This document shows positions 7,077-14,811 of a DNA stretch of 64,000 bases, one piece after another; within the stretch, counting starts at the first letter, position 1; each line of letters starts with the position of its first letter. Location of the stretch: contig NZ_SWMS01000001.1 in NCBI RefSeq assembly GCF_005146945.1, positions 1-64,000 on the forward strand. Reading direction: 5' to 3'. The position numbers and the translations under genes are program-made. Origin of the DNA: Prauserella endophytica (GTDB lineage Bacteria > Actinomycetota > Actinomycetes > Mycobacteriales > Pseudonocardiaceae). A model generated the notes under the pieces. It did no database searches, was not told the DNA's origin, and worked only from the letters and a program-made list of their open reading frames with translations.

Positions 7077-8062
7077 CCACCACCCTTTCGGCCCGCGCCG
7101 AGGCGGCACCCGCGCCGGTGCCGCCCCGGCGGCCGGTTCGCGGTTTCCTCGCCAGGCACTGGTACGCGTGGGCCATGGTCACGCCGGTGGTGCTGGTGCT
7201 GGCGGTGCTCGTGCTTTACCCGCTGGCCCACGGCGTCTACCTTTCGCTCACCAACGCGACGGAGATGAACAGCGGCCGCACGATCGGCGTCAACGAGATC
7301 CCGGCGACCTACGAGTTCATCGGCCTGGAGAACTACTTCTCCGTGCTCTCGGGCGCCGACGGCGCGTTCTACCCGAGGCTACTGTGGACGGTGCAGTGGA
7401 CGGTCATCTGCGTCGCACTGCACTACACGATCGGCCTCGGGCTCGCGCTACTGCTCAACCGGGCGCTGCGGATGCGCACGCTGTACCGGATGCTGCTGAT
7501 TCTGCCGTGGGCGGTGCCGCCGTTCGTCGCGGCGTTCGGCTGGCGGCTCATCCTCAACGACGAGGGCGGCCTGCTCAACGCCGTGCTGAACGTGGTCGGC
7601 ATCCCCGGCGTCGACTGGCTGGGACAGCCGCTCGCCGCCAAGGTCTCGGTGATCATGGTCAACGTCTGGCTCGGCGTGCCGTTCATGATGGTGGCGCTCC
7701 TCGGCGGGCTGCAGACGGTGCCGAAGGAGCTCTACGAGGCCGCCGAGATGGACGGCGCGTCACCGTGGCAGCGGTTTCGCGCCGTGACCTTGCCCGGCCT
7801 GCGACCGGTGTCGGGCACCGTGATCCTGCTCGGCACCATCTGGACGTTCAACCAGTTCCCCGTCATCGCACTGCTCACCGGCGGAGGCCCCGGCGGCGCG
7901 ACGAACATCCTCGTCACCGAGGCCTACGAACGGGCGTTCCAGGGTATTCGCGACTACGCGGGCGCGGCGACCTACGGCGCGATCATCGCGTCGATGCTCG
8001 TGGTGTTCGCCTTCCTGTACCGCCGCTGGCTGCAGCGGCAGACGAGCGAGGTGCTGGGATGA
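7073..8062 (+). CDS. Sugar ABC transporter permease, MalF type
   Basis: The 329-aa inner-membrane permease of the MalF/UgpA group has about six transmembrane helices. The first is WAMVTPVVLVLAVLVLYPLA. The cytoplasmic EAA loop EAAEMDGASPWQRF, which docks on the ATPase, lies about 100 residues before the end. Translation couples to the binding-protein gene through an ATGA overlap, and its own stop overlaps the next start in the same way. It pairs with the following permease to form the channel. Specificity is not visible in the sequence. Confidence 0.92.
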   Translation: MTTTLSARAEAAPAPVPPRRPVRGFLARHWYAWAMVTPVVLVLAVLVLYPLAHGVYLSLTNATEMNSGRTIGVNEIPATYEFIGLENYFSVLSGADGAFYPRLLWTVQWTVICVALHYTIGLGLALLLNRALRMRTLYRMLLILPWAVPPFVAAFGWRLILNDEGGLLNAVLNVVGIPGVDWLGQPLAAKVSVIMVNVWLGVPFMMVALLGGLQTVPKELYEAAEMDGASPWQRFRAVTLPGLRPVSGTVILLGTIWTFNQFPVIALLTGGGPGGATNILVTEAYERAFQGIRDYAGAATYGAIIASMLVVFAFLYRRWLQRQTSEVLG

Positions 8063-8895
8063 GGGCGCGCGACCAACGGAGCAGGCTCGCCTCCACCGGC
8101 CTGCACACCGCACTCGTCGGCGCGAGCGTGATCGCCGTCTTCCCGATCGCGTGGGTGGTGCTGACGTCGCTCAAGACCGACCGCGACACCTGGGCGCGGC
8201 CGGGTGAGCTCGGCGCGCTGGGCCTCGGCAACTACGGCCAGGTGCTCGGCGACACGCAGTTCCTGACGTGGTTCGGCAACTCGCTGATCGTCGCGACGGG
8301 CACCACGCTCATCGGCGTGCTCATCTCGGCGACCGCGGGCTACGCGGCGTCACGCATGCGGTTTCCGGGCCAGCGCCCGCTGATGTGGCTGTTCCTCGTC
8401 ACACAGATGTTCCCGGCCGCGGTGCTGATCGTGCCGCTCTACAATGTCCTGTCCGACCTCGGCCTGCTCAACTCCTACGCGGGACTGATCCTCGCGCAGT
8501 GCACCATCGCTGTGCCGTACTGCGCATGGATGCTCAAGGGCTACTTCGACACGATCCCGGTGGCGATCGACGAGGCGGGCCGCATCGACGGGCTGAGCCC
8601 GTTCGGCACGTTCTGGCGGCTGATCGTGCCGCTCGCCCGGCCCGGAATCTCGGTGACGGTGTTCTACGCGTTCGTCACGGCGTGGGGCGAGGTCGCTTTC
8701 GCGGGCGTGTTCATGCAGAGCGAGGACCGCTACCCGTTGCCGGTCGGTATGGCCACGTTCGTCAGTGACTTCAAGGCGGAGTGGGGACTGCTCACCGCGG
8801 GCTCGGTGCTGGTGATGGTGCCCGCAGCGGTGGTGTTCTTCCTCGTCCAGCGCCATCTCGTCGCCGGTCTGACGGCCGGCGGAGTCAAGAGCTAA
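8059..8895 (+). CDS. Sugar ABC transporter permease, MalG type
   Basis: The 278-aa second permease subunit has six predicted helices starting with ALVGASVIAVFPIAWVVLTS. Its EAA loop is EAGRIDGLSPFGTF, the usual MalG arrangement near the C-terminus. The ATG at 8059 overlaps the preceding stop by 4 nt, so the two subunits should be made in equal amounts. The glucosidase gene follows after 17 nt. Confidence 0.92.
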   Translation: MRARDQRSRLASTGLHTALVGASVIAVFPIAWVVLTSLKTDRDTWARPGELGALGLGNYGQVLGDTQFLTWFGNSLIVATGTTLIGVLISATAGYAASRMRFPGQRPLMWLFLVTQMFPAAVLIVPLYNVLSDLGLLNSYAGLILAQCTIAVPYCAWMLKGYFDTIPVAIDEAGRIDGLSPFGTFWRLIVPLARPGISVTVFYAFVTAWGEVAFAGVFMQSEDRYPLPVGMATFVSDFKAEWGLLTAGSVLVMVPAAVVFFLVQRHLVAGLTAGGVKS

Positions 8896-8912
8896 GCGGA
8901 GAAAGGAGCCTC

Positions 8913-10490
8913 ATGGCCCAGCAGTGGTGGCGGAACGCGGCGATCTACCAGGTCTACGTGCGCAGCTTCGCCGACGGCAACGGCGACGGCGTCGGGGATC
9001 TCGCCGGGGTGCGCGACCGGCTCGGACACATCGCCGGGCTCGGCATGGACGCCGTGTGGCTCACGCCGTTCTACGCCTCGCCCATGGCCGACGGCGGGTA
9101 CGACGTGGCCGACTACCGCACCGTGGACCCGTTGTTCGGGCAGCTCTCCGACGCCGAGGCGCTGATCGCCGACGCACACGGGCTCGGCCTGCGCGTGATC
9201 GTGGACATCGTGCCCAACCACACGTCCTCGCAGCACCCGTGGTTCGTCGAGGCCCTCACCGCGGGGCCTGGCTCGCCCGCCCGCGAGCGGTACATCTTCC
9301 GCGAGGGCCGGGATGGCGGGCCGCCCAACGACTGGGAGTCGATGTTCGGCGGCCCGGCATGGACACAGGTCGACGACGGCCAGTGGTACCTGCACCTGTT
9401 CGACCCCGGGCAGCCCGACCTGAACTGGCAGCATGCCGAGGTGCACGCCGAGTTCGAGAGCATCCTGAGGTTCTGGCTCGACCGCGGCGTCGACGGCATC
9501 CGCATCGACGTGGCACACGGGCTGGTGAAGGCCGACGGCCTGCCCGACGCCCAGTGCACAGATCAGGGCGGCCTGCTCACGGTCGTCGAGCTGCCCTACT
9601 TCGACCAGGACGGCGTGCACGAGATCTACCGGGAGTGGCGCAAGATCCTCGACTCCTACCCCGGCGAGCGGATCGGTGTCGCGGAGGCGTGGGTGCGCGG
9701 CGCCGACCGGCTCGCGCTCTACCTGCGGCCCGACGAGCTGCACCAGGCGTTCAACTTCCACTACGCGCAGGCCGGGTGGTCGGCCCACGAGTTCCGCACC
9801 ACGATCGATGACTCGCTCGCCGCGGTCGCGGGTGTGGGAGCCGCGAGCACGTGGGTGCTGTCCAATCACGACATCGAGCGGCACGTGACCCGCTTCGGTG
9901 GCGGGGAACCGGGCCTGCGCCGGGCCCGCGCCGCCGCGCTGCTCACGTTCGCGCTGCCCGGCTCGGCCTACGTCTACCAGGGTGAGGAGCTGGGCCTGCC
10001 CGAGGTGACGGACCTGCCGGAGGAGGTGCTGGCCGACCCGAAGTGGGAACGCTCCGGGCACACCGAACGCGGCCGCGACGGCTGCCGGGTGCCGATCCCG
10101 TGGTCGGGTGGCGAGCCGCCGTTCGGCTTCGGCGCGTCGTCGTGGCTGCCGCAGCCGAGGGATTGGGCGGCACTGACCGTCGAGGCGCAGCGCGACGATC
10201 CCGCGTCGACGCTGTCGCTCTACCGCGAGGCGCTGCGGCTGCGCCGCGACCTGCCCGTGGACGGCCTGGAATGGCTGGAGTCGGAGCCGGACGTGCTGGC
10301 GTTCCGGCGCGGACCGTCGTTCACGTGCACCGTGAACTTCGGCTCTTCGCCGGTCCAGCTGCCGCGACCAGGCCGGTTACTGTTGTCGAGTACGCAGGAG
10401 CCCGAGCTGGAAGCGAACGAGCAGACCGTCACGCTGCCGCCGTCGAGCGCGGCGTGGTGGACCGGAGAAGAAGACACCCATGCCCGATAG
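8913..10490 (+). CDS. GH13 alpha-glucosidase
   Basis: The 525-aa family 13 glycoside hydrolase is cytoplasmic (no signal peptide) and hydrolyses the imported alpha-glucoside. All four conserved regions are visible: DIVPNH (98-103), GIRIDV with nucleophile Asp199, VAEAW with acid/base Glu259, and SNHD with transition-state Asp320. The N-terminal YQVYVRSFADGNGDGVGDL is typical of oligo-1,6-/alpha-1,4-glucosidases. ATG 8913 has an AAAGGAG ribosome binding site 6 nt upstream. The last 11 nt overlap the LacI gene. Members of this branch act on maltose, isomaltose, sucrose or trehalose, and the sequence does not decide which. Confidence 0.93.
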   Translation: MAQQWWRNAAIYQVYVRSFADGNGDGVGDLAGVRDRLGHIAGLGMDAVWLTPFYASPMADGGYDVADYRTVDPLFGQLSDAEALIADAHGLGLRVIVDIVPNHTSSQHPWFVEALTAGPGSPARERYIFREGRDGGPPNDWESMFGGPAWTQVDDGQWYLHLFDPGQPDLNWQHAEVHAEFESILRFWLDRGVDGIRIDVAHGLVKADGLPDAQCTDQGGLLTVVELPYFDQDGVHEIYREWRKILDSYPGERIGVAEAWVRGADRLALYLRPDELHQAFNFHYAQAGWSAHEFRTTIDDSLAAVAGVGAASTWVLSNHDIERHVTRFGGGEPGLRRARAAALLTFALPGSAYVYQGEELGLPEVTDLPEEVLADPKWERSGHTERGRDGCRVPIPWSGGEPPFGFGASSWLPQPRDWAALTVEAQRDDPASTLSLYREALRLRRDLPVDGLEWLESEPDVLAFRRGPSFTCTVNFGSSPVQLPRPGRLLLSSTQEPELEANEQTVTLPPSSAAWWTGEEDTHAR

Positions 10491-11538
10491 AGGTCTCGAC
10501 GCCGTGCGGCACGCGGACATCGCCGAGCTGGCCAAGGTGAGCGAGGCGACGGTGAGCCGCGTGCTCAACGGCAGGCCGGGCGTCGCCGCGTCGACCCGGC
10601 AGGCCGTGCTGGCCGCGATGGACCAGCTCGGCTACGAGCGGCCGTCGCGGTCCCGGCAGCGCAGCGCCGGGCTGATCGGCCTGATCATCCCCGAGCTGGA
10701 CAACCCGATCTTCCCGGCGTTCGCGCAGGTCATCGACCGGACGCTGGCGATGCGCGGGTACACGTCGGTGTTGTGCACGCAGACCCCTGGCGGGGCCACC
10801 GAGGACGAGTTCATCGAGACGCTCACCGAGCGCGGCGTCGCCGGGATCGTGTTCGTCTCCGGCCTGCACGCCGACACCACCGCGCGCCACGACCGCTACA
10901 CGCGGCTCATCGAGAGCGGGCTGCCCGTGGTGTTCCTCAACGGGCACGCGCCGGGCGTGCGGGCGCCGTTCTTCTCCGACGACGACGGCACGGCGGTGCA
11001 GCTCGCGATCACGCACCTGCGGGAGCTGGGGCACGAGCGCATCGGGCTCGCGGTGGGGCCGCAGCGGTTCGTGCCCGCGCAGCGCAAGGCCGCTGAGTTC
11101 CGGCGGCTGATGGCACCGGTGCTCGGCAGCCCCGACGACGCCGACAAGCTCATCGTGCACTCGCTGTTCTCCGTGGAGGGCGGGCATTCAGCGACTTGGT
11201 TCCTGCTCGAACAGGGCTGCACCGCGGTGGTGTGCGGTAGTGACCTGATGGCGCTCGGCGCGATCCGGGTCGCGAGGAAGCGCGGGCTCGCGGTGCCGAG
11301 GGACTTCTCGGTGGTCGGCTACGACGACTCGCCGCTGATCGCGTTCACCGATCCGCCACTCACCACGATCCAGCAGCAGGTGCCCGCGATGGCGACGGCC
11401 GCCGTGCGCACGCTGCTGGACGAGATCGCCGGCGCCGAGGTGCCCACGGGCGAGTACCTGTTCCAGCCAGAGCTGATCGTGCGGGGCTCCACGGCCGCGT
11501 GCGCAGGACGCGAGAGCGTCAAAGGCGCCGCGGGATGA
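10480..11538 (+). CDS. LacI-family transcriptional repressor
   Basis: A 352-aa repressor with an N-terminal LacI HTH (ADIAELAKVSEATVSRVLNG, residues 12-31), a hinge with GYERPSRSRQ, and a periplasmic-binding-protein-like effector domain beginning GLIGLIIPELDNPIF. It overlaps the glucosidase gene by 11 nt and closes the operon, so it is probably autoregulated through the TTGCAA operator at 5654-5680. The inducer is presumably the transported sugar. Its last 20 nt overlap the convergent gene at 11519. Confidence 0.9.
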   Translation: MPDRGLDAVRHADIAELAKVSEATVSRVLNGRPGVAASTRQAVLAAMDQLGYERPSRSRQRSAGLIGLIIPELDNPIFPAFAQVIDRTLAMRGYTSVLCTQTPGGATEDEFIETLTERGVAGIVFVSGLHADTTARHDRYTRLIESGLPVVFLNGHAPGVRAPFFSDDDGTAVQLAITHLRELGHERIGLAVGPQRFVPAQRKAAEFRRLMAPVLGSPDDADKLIVHSLFSVEGGHSATWFLLEQGCTAVVCGSDLMALGAIRVARKRGLAVPRDFSVVGYDDSPLIAFTDPPLTTIQQQVPAMATAAVRTLLDEIAGAEVPTGEYLFQPELIVRGSTAACAGRESVKGAAG

Positions 11539-11968
11539 CGAACCACACCACGGCGAAGAGCACGCCGACGAGCACCCCGAACACCGCCATCAGCACCGGG
11601 CCGTAGATCACCTTCGCGATCAGGGCGACCGTGAGCGTCACCGCGATCGACAGGCAGATCAGGCCCGCGATCACCATCCGGTTGCCGACGCGCAGGATCT
11701 CGCTGCGCCTGCCCTCGCGGAACAGCACCCGGTGCCAGGCCGCCGGAGCCGTGAGCAAGGCCGTGCTGGCCACGGTGAACAGAACGGTGACGAGGTGGAC
11801 GGCCTTCTCGAACCCACTCGCGTCGCGGAACGGCCCGGTGAACGCCACCGCGAGCAGGAAGCCGAAGAGGATCTGCACGCCCGCCTGCGCCACGCGGAGC
11901 TCGCCGAGCAGCTCGTTGACGTTGCGTGCGAGCTGCTGGTGCCGGGGCTCGTTGTCGGTGGCACTCAT
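11519..11968 (-). CDS. DUF6328-type small membrane protein
   Basis: The 149-aa protein has four predicted transmembrane helices (VQILFGFLLAVAFTG; VTVLFTVASTALLTAPAAW; MVIAGLICLSIAVTL; VLMAVFGVLVGVLFAVVWF) after a soluble N-terminus with LNVNELLGELRVAQAG-like character, common in actinobacteria. Function is unknown. Its start overlaps the DMT transporter stop by 4 nt, so the two are co-translated. The gene's end runs 20 nt into the convergent lacI gene. Confidence 0.75.
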   Translation of the reverse strand: MSATDNEPRHQQLARNVNELLGELRVAQAGVQILFGFLLAVAFTGPFRDASGFEKAVHLVTVLFTVASTALLTAPAAWHRVLFREGRRSEILRVGNRMVIAGLICLSIAVTLTVALIAKVIYGPVLMAVFGVLVGVLFAVVWFVIPRRL

Positions 11969-12900
11969 GGCGCGGCACCGGCTGGTTGCCGTTCCACCAC
12001 GACCGGCTTGCGACGTACGCGTTCGTGCCAGCCGAGGCCGGTGACGGCGATGACCACTACGCCGAGGCCGAGCCACTGCGTCGGAGAGAGCGTGGCGTCC
12101 AAGAAGGACACCCCGATTACGGCGGCGGTGACGGGGAACGCGAGCTCGGCGAGCGTCGCGCGGGCGGCCGGAGTGGAGCGAAGGCCCACGTAGTACAGGC
12201 TCAACGCGAGCAGCCCTGGCACGAACGCCAGCAGCGCGAGTCCCCATGCGTTGTCCCAACTCACCGCGTAAGTATCCCCCTGATAGGCGACGATCAATCC
12301 CGCGAACGGAAGTCCAACCGAGAAGCGCAACGTGGTCACGTCGCGTGAGCTCAGCTTGGCCGAGACGAGCCTGCCGAGCACGGTCCCGGCCGCCCACAGC
12401 GCCGCGGCCCCGACGGAGAACAACGCCGCTTTCGCCGCGGCGATCTCGACGTCCAGCGGCTCGCGAAAAGCCAGCAACCACGCGCCAAGCAGCGCGGGAA
12501 CGGCGAACAGCAGGTACCCGGCCCTCGTCCGCTCGCCGAGCACCACCCACGCGGCGAGCACCGCGAACACCGGCTGCAGCTTCTGCAGCACCAGGGGTGT
12601 CACCGGGTCGCCGACCTGGAAGGCGGCGGTGAACAGCGCGGTGGCGAGCGCGGACGCCCCGCCGCCGATCACGAGCACGGCGATCCACTCGCGCGGCCCG
12701 CACCTGGCGAGGGCACGCAAGGCCGAGGGCAGCAACGGCAGCAGCGCCACCGCGACGAGCAGGTGCTCCCAGAAGACCACCGTGCTCGCGGGCAGCTGCT
12801 CGGCGAGGCCCAGCCGCAGCAATCCGTCCGTTCCCCACAGCGCGGCCGCGAGCGCGACCAGCCACGTCCGGTCGGTCCTGGCCCCCTCTGTTGTTGTCAC
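11965..12900 (-). CDS. EamA/DMT-superfamily transporter
   Basis: A 311-aa inner-membrane protein with ten predicted helices in two EamA repeats. The first repeat begins LVALAAALWGTDGLLR. The second begins about residue 160 with AALFSVGAAALWAAGTVLG. Members export amino acids, metabolites or drugs by proton exchange; the substrate cannot be inferred. The C-terminal tail is basic and cytoplasmic. It is the first gene of a two-gene operon with the DUF6328-type protein. Confidence 0.85.
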   Translation of the reverse strand: MTTTEGARTDRTWLVALAAALWGTDGLLRLGLAEQLPASTVVFWEHLLVAVALLPLLPSALRALARCGPREWIAVLVIGGGASALATALFTAAFQVGDPVTPLVLQKLQPVFAVLAAWVVLGERTRAGYLLFAVPALLGAWLLAFREPLDVEIAAAKAALFSVGAAALWAAGTVLGRLVSAKLSSRDVTTLRFSVGLPFAGLIVAYQGDTYAVSWDNAWGLALLAFVPGLLALSLYYVGLRSTPAARATLAELAFPVTAAVIGVSFLDATLSPTQWLGLGVVVIAVTGLGWHERVRRKPVVVERQPAGAAP

Positions 12901-13004
12901 CGGTCCAGGCTACGAGCATCGCCGATCAGGTGGTCCACACCGTGAGATCACTCGACAGTGTGATCGGGTTGCGGCCCGCCCAGCGCGCTGGATAAGCACG
13001 AGGC

Positions 13005-13586
13005 ATGAAGCCCCGAACCCCATTCGCACTGTTCACCACCACCGGCGCGCTCGCGGCCATCCTGCTCGCCGGGGGAGGCCAGGCCGCGGCGGCACCGGCG
13101 CACAACCCCGTGGCCACCGCGCACGGCACGTTCGGCCAGTACACCGAGGGCCGCACCGCGTCGACCTACGACCCCGAGCTCGTTCCCGAGGGCGCGAGGG
13201 CGGGCGTGTTCTCACTGTCCACGCCAGCGCTGGGCACCACCACGAAGCTCGCCGTCACCGGGCTCGTGCCGGAACGGCACTACGGCGCGCACGTCCACAC
13301 CAAGCCGTGCGGCGCGACGGGCACCGATGCCGGGCCGCACTTCCAGCACGTGCAGGACCCGGTGAGCCCCTCGACCGACCCCGCGTACGCCAACCCGGAC
13401 AACGAGGTCTGGCTCGACTTCACCACCGACACCCGTGGCACCGGGCTCGCCCTTTCACACGTGGACTGGTCCTACGGCGAGCGGCGGCCCGCGTCCGTCG
13501 TGATCCACGAGCACCACACGTCGAGCGCCCCGGGCGAGGCGGGCGGTGCCGGCGCGCGGCTGGCGTGTGTGAACGTGAACTTCTAG
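13005..13586 (+). CDS. Secreted Cu/Zn-superoxide-dismutase-family protein, probably Cu-only
   Basis: A 193-aa exported protein. The Sec signal peptide ends near AAAA-AP at residue 31. The SodC fold is indicated by AHVH (95-98), Cys102, GPHFQH (110-115), VVIHEHH (165-171) and GARLACVNV with Cys188, which should pair with Cys102. The four copper ligands map to His96, His98, His112 and His168. The zinc-loop histidines seem replaced (YANPDNEVWLDF in place of the usual His-rich loop), as in copper-only SODs. It would dismutate extracellular superoxide if active. It stands alone, with a repeat element after its stop. Confidence 0.75.
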   Translation: MKPRTPFALFTTTGALAAILLAGGGQAAAAPAHNPVATAHGTFGQYTEGRTASTYDPELVPEGARAGVFSLSTPALGTTTKLAVTGLVPERHYGAHVHTKPCGATGTDAGPHFQHVQDPVSPSTDPAYANPDNEVWLDFTTDTRGTGLALSHVDWSYGERRPASVVIHEHHTSSAPGEAGGAGARLACVNVNF

Positions 13587-13618
13587 CACCCGGCCGCGGT
13601 GTAGGTCCGTCGGCGCTT

Positions 13619-13728
13619 GCAGTGAAGGCCACCATGCCTGCGCCCAGCCGTCTCCCCCAACCACCACCCAAACGGAGACGCTGCGCGCCGCTGTGTCTGA
13701 TCAACGCAGTGAAGGTGGCCTTCACTGC
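13619..13728. repeat. Palindromic repeat, form C, copy 1 (plus orientation)
   Basis: Ends GCAGTGAAGGCCACC (13619-13633) and GGTGGCCTTCACTGC (13714-13728) are perfect inverted copies. The 80-bp interior has a second stem CGTCTCC/GGAGACG and the strand-specific motif CGCTGCGCGCCGCTGTGT. It fills the gap between the SOD gene and vapC. Confidence 0.92.
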
Positions 13729-13749
13729 GGTAGGCCTGGCCGAGGCAAG

Positions 13750-14151
13750 TCAGGTGATCAGGTCGAACACGCACCGTGCACCCGAAGCGGCCGCCAGCTT
13801 CGCGTCACAGGTGATCAGCGTGCCGTCCAAGCGTTCGGCGAGCGCAACGTATGCCGCGTCGTACGCCGTGACGTTGTCGCGTAGTTCCCACATCCGCTCC
13901 AGCAGCGGCGCGACGGGCATGCGGCGGACCGGGAAGTGCGCCAGATGCCGAAGGGCTCCGGGCACTGCGCTCGACAACACGGCGTTACCTCTGGCCATGC
14001 CTCGCAATGCCGAGATGACCTCGGCGTCCAGATGCGCCGGTGCGAAGAGCGCGTTCCCAGAGGACAGGCGAGCCGCCGTCTCCGGGCGACGCACGTCGTC
14101 AGCCGCGTAGAAGGCGACCAGCACCGAGGCGTCGACAACCGCAAGGCTCAC
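13750..14151 (-). CDS. vapC: PIN-domain toxin of a VapBC pair
   Basis: A 133-aa PIN-domain ribonuclease with the acidic catalytic set Asp7 (VVDASVLV), Glu44 (LDAEVISALRG), Asp98 (TAYDAAYVALAE) and Asp116 (LITCDAKLA). Proteins of this type cleave tRNA or mRNA when the antitoxin is degraded. The GTG start overlaps the antitoxin stop by 4 nt, the usual translational coupling. It ends 22 bp from the form C repeat. The family is called from the motif set and the gene pairing. Confidence 0.85.
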   Translation of the reverse strand: MSLAVVDASVLVAFYAADDVRRPETAARLSSGNALFAPAHLDAEVISALRGMARGNAVLSSAVPGALRHLAHFPVRRMPVAPLLERMWELRDNVTAYDAAYVALAERLDGTLITCDAKLAAASGARCVFDLIT

Positions 14152-14378
14152 GAGACCTCTCTCACATCGCGCACGGCCGCGGCCGCGTCGTCGAGCGAGA
14201 CACCGGTTCCCCGCACCGGCTCGTAAGACGCCACGTAGTCGGCAACGTTCAGCACCTGGGCGACCTCGGCCAGGCGATCCACCACGAAGGCGTTCAACGA
14301 CTGCCTCCTGGCCGCCGCTCCTACGGCCAATGCGTCGTAGACCTCGTCGGGCACGTCGCGAAGGTTCATGCGTTTCAT
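14148..14378 (-). CDS. vapB: VapB/FitA-type antitoxin
   Basis: A 76-aa protein with an N-terminal ribbon-helix-helix motif (MNLRDVPDEVYDALAVGAA) and a C-terminal tail with Asp/Val-rich sequence that should wrap the PIN toxin. It represses its own operon. The ATG at 14378 was chosen because a perfect palindrome ends right at it and CATAAT sits 6 nt before it, which would place the transcript start at or near the ATG (leaderless). The in-frame ATG 9 nt later (MNLRD) is an alternative. Confidence 0.8.
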   Translation of the reverse strand: MKRMNLRDVPDEVYDALAVGAAARRQSLNAFVVDRLAEVAQVLNVADYVASYEPVRGTGVSLDDAAAAVRDVREVS

Positions 14379-14395
14379 GGTGCCATTATGGCACC
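14379..14395. promoter_or_regulatory. VapB operator/promoter palindrome
   Basis: GGTGCCAT-T-ATGGCACC, perfect 8-bp arms directly adjoining the vapB ATG. On the minus strand the centre reads CATAAT, a good -10 hexamer, so bound antitoxin would cover the promoter. The role is inferred from position and symmetry. Confidence 0.65.
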
Positions 14396-14409
14396 AATCC
14401 CACCCAACC

Positions 14410-14514
14410 GCCGTGAAGGCCACCATGCCTGCGCCCACCCGTCCCCTCCGACACCAAACGGAGCCGCTGCGCGCCGCTGGGTCCGATCAACGCAGTGAAG
14501 GTGGCCTTCACTGC
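14410..14514. repeat. Palindromic repeat, form C, copy 2 (plus orientation)
   Basis: Left end GCCGTGAAGGCCACC has one change from the standard; the right end GGTGGCCTTCACTGC is intact. The interior matches copy 1 with small differences (GTCCCCTCCGACACC for GTCTCCCCCAACCACC). Together with copy 1 it brackets the vapBC pair. Confidence 0.9.
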
Positions 14515-14567
14515 GGATGGCCTGAGCCCGGCCCCATGTGTCGTGCGTCACCGGTGACAATGGAGAC

Positions 14568-14752
14568 GTGACCGCCACACTGAGCAAGCCCGCACTGAAG
14601 ATCGGCCCCTACGAGGTCGATCCTCCGGTCGTGGAGTACGGCGCCGGGCTCAGAGGGCGGCGGGCGGGGGCATGTTCGACTGCGAGATGATCACCGCCAG
14701 TGCCGTCGTCGAGCGCCACCCCGGCACCATGCACACGATGACCTTCGGCTAG
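14568..14752 (+). pseudogene. Remnant of a second dusB 5' end
   Basis: From GTG 14568 the frame reads MTATLSKPALKIGPYEVDPP, then loses the dusB register. Bases 14598-14633 are identical (36 bp) to 17744-17779 inside intact dusB. A 51-bp in-frame deletion removes the LAPMAGITN segment, then GAGTACGGCGCCGGGCT matches again. About 30 nt of unrelated sequence follow, and 14681-14747 again matches dusB at roughly 90 percent. The upstream GACAATGGAG is also shared. The codons before the identical block differ between copies, so this is a diverged allele rather than a fresh duplication. It marks one end of the 14.75-17.7 kb cassette. Confidence 0.85.
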
Positions 14753-14811
14753 CACGAGAAGCCCGAACCGTTCCTTGGACGCTGACCCGCCAAGTCCGGA
14801 ACCCGAGGTCT

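Noticed and set aside
7012-8058. Arg/Ala-rich long frame overlapping the MalF-type permease
   Set aside because: This is an out-of-frame reading of the permease gene with no hydrophobic segments. The true MalG start is at 8059.
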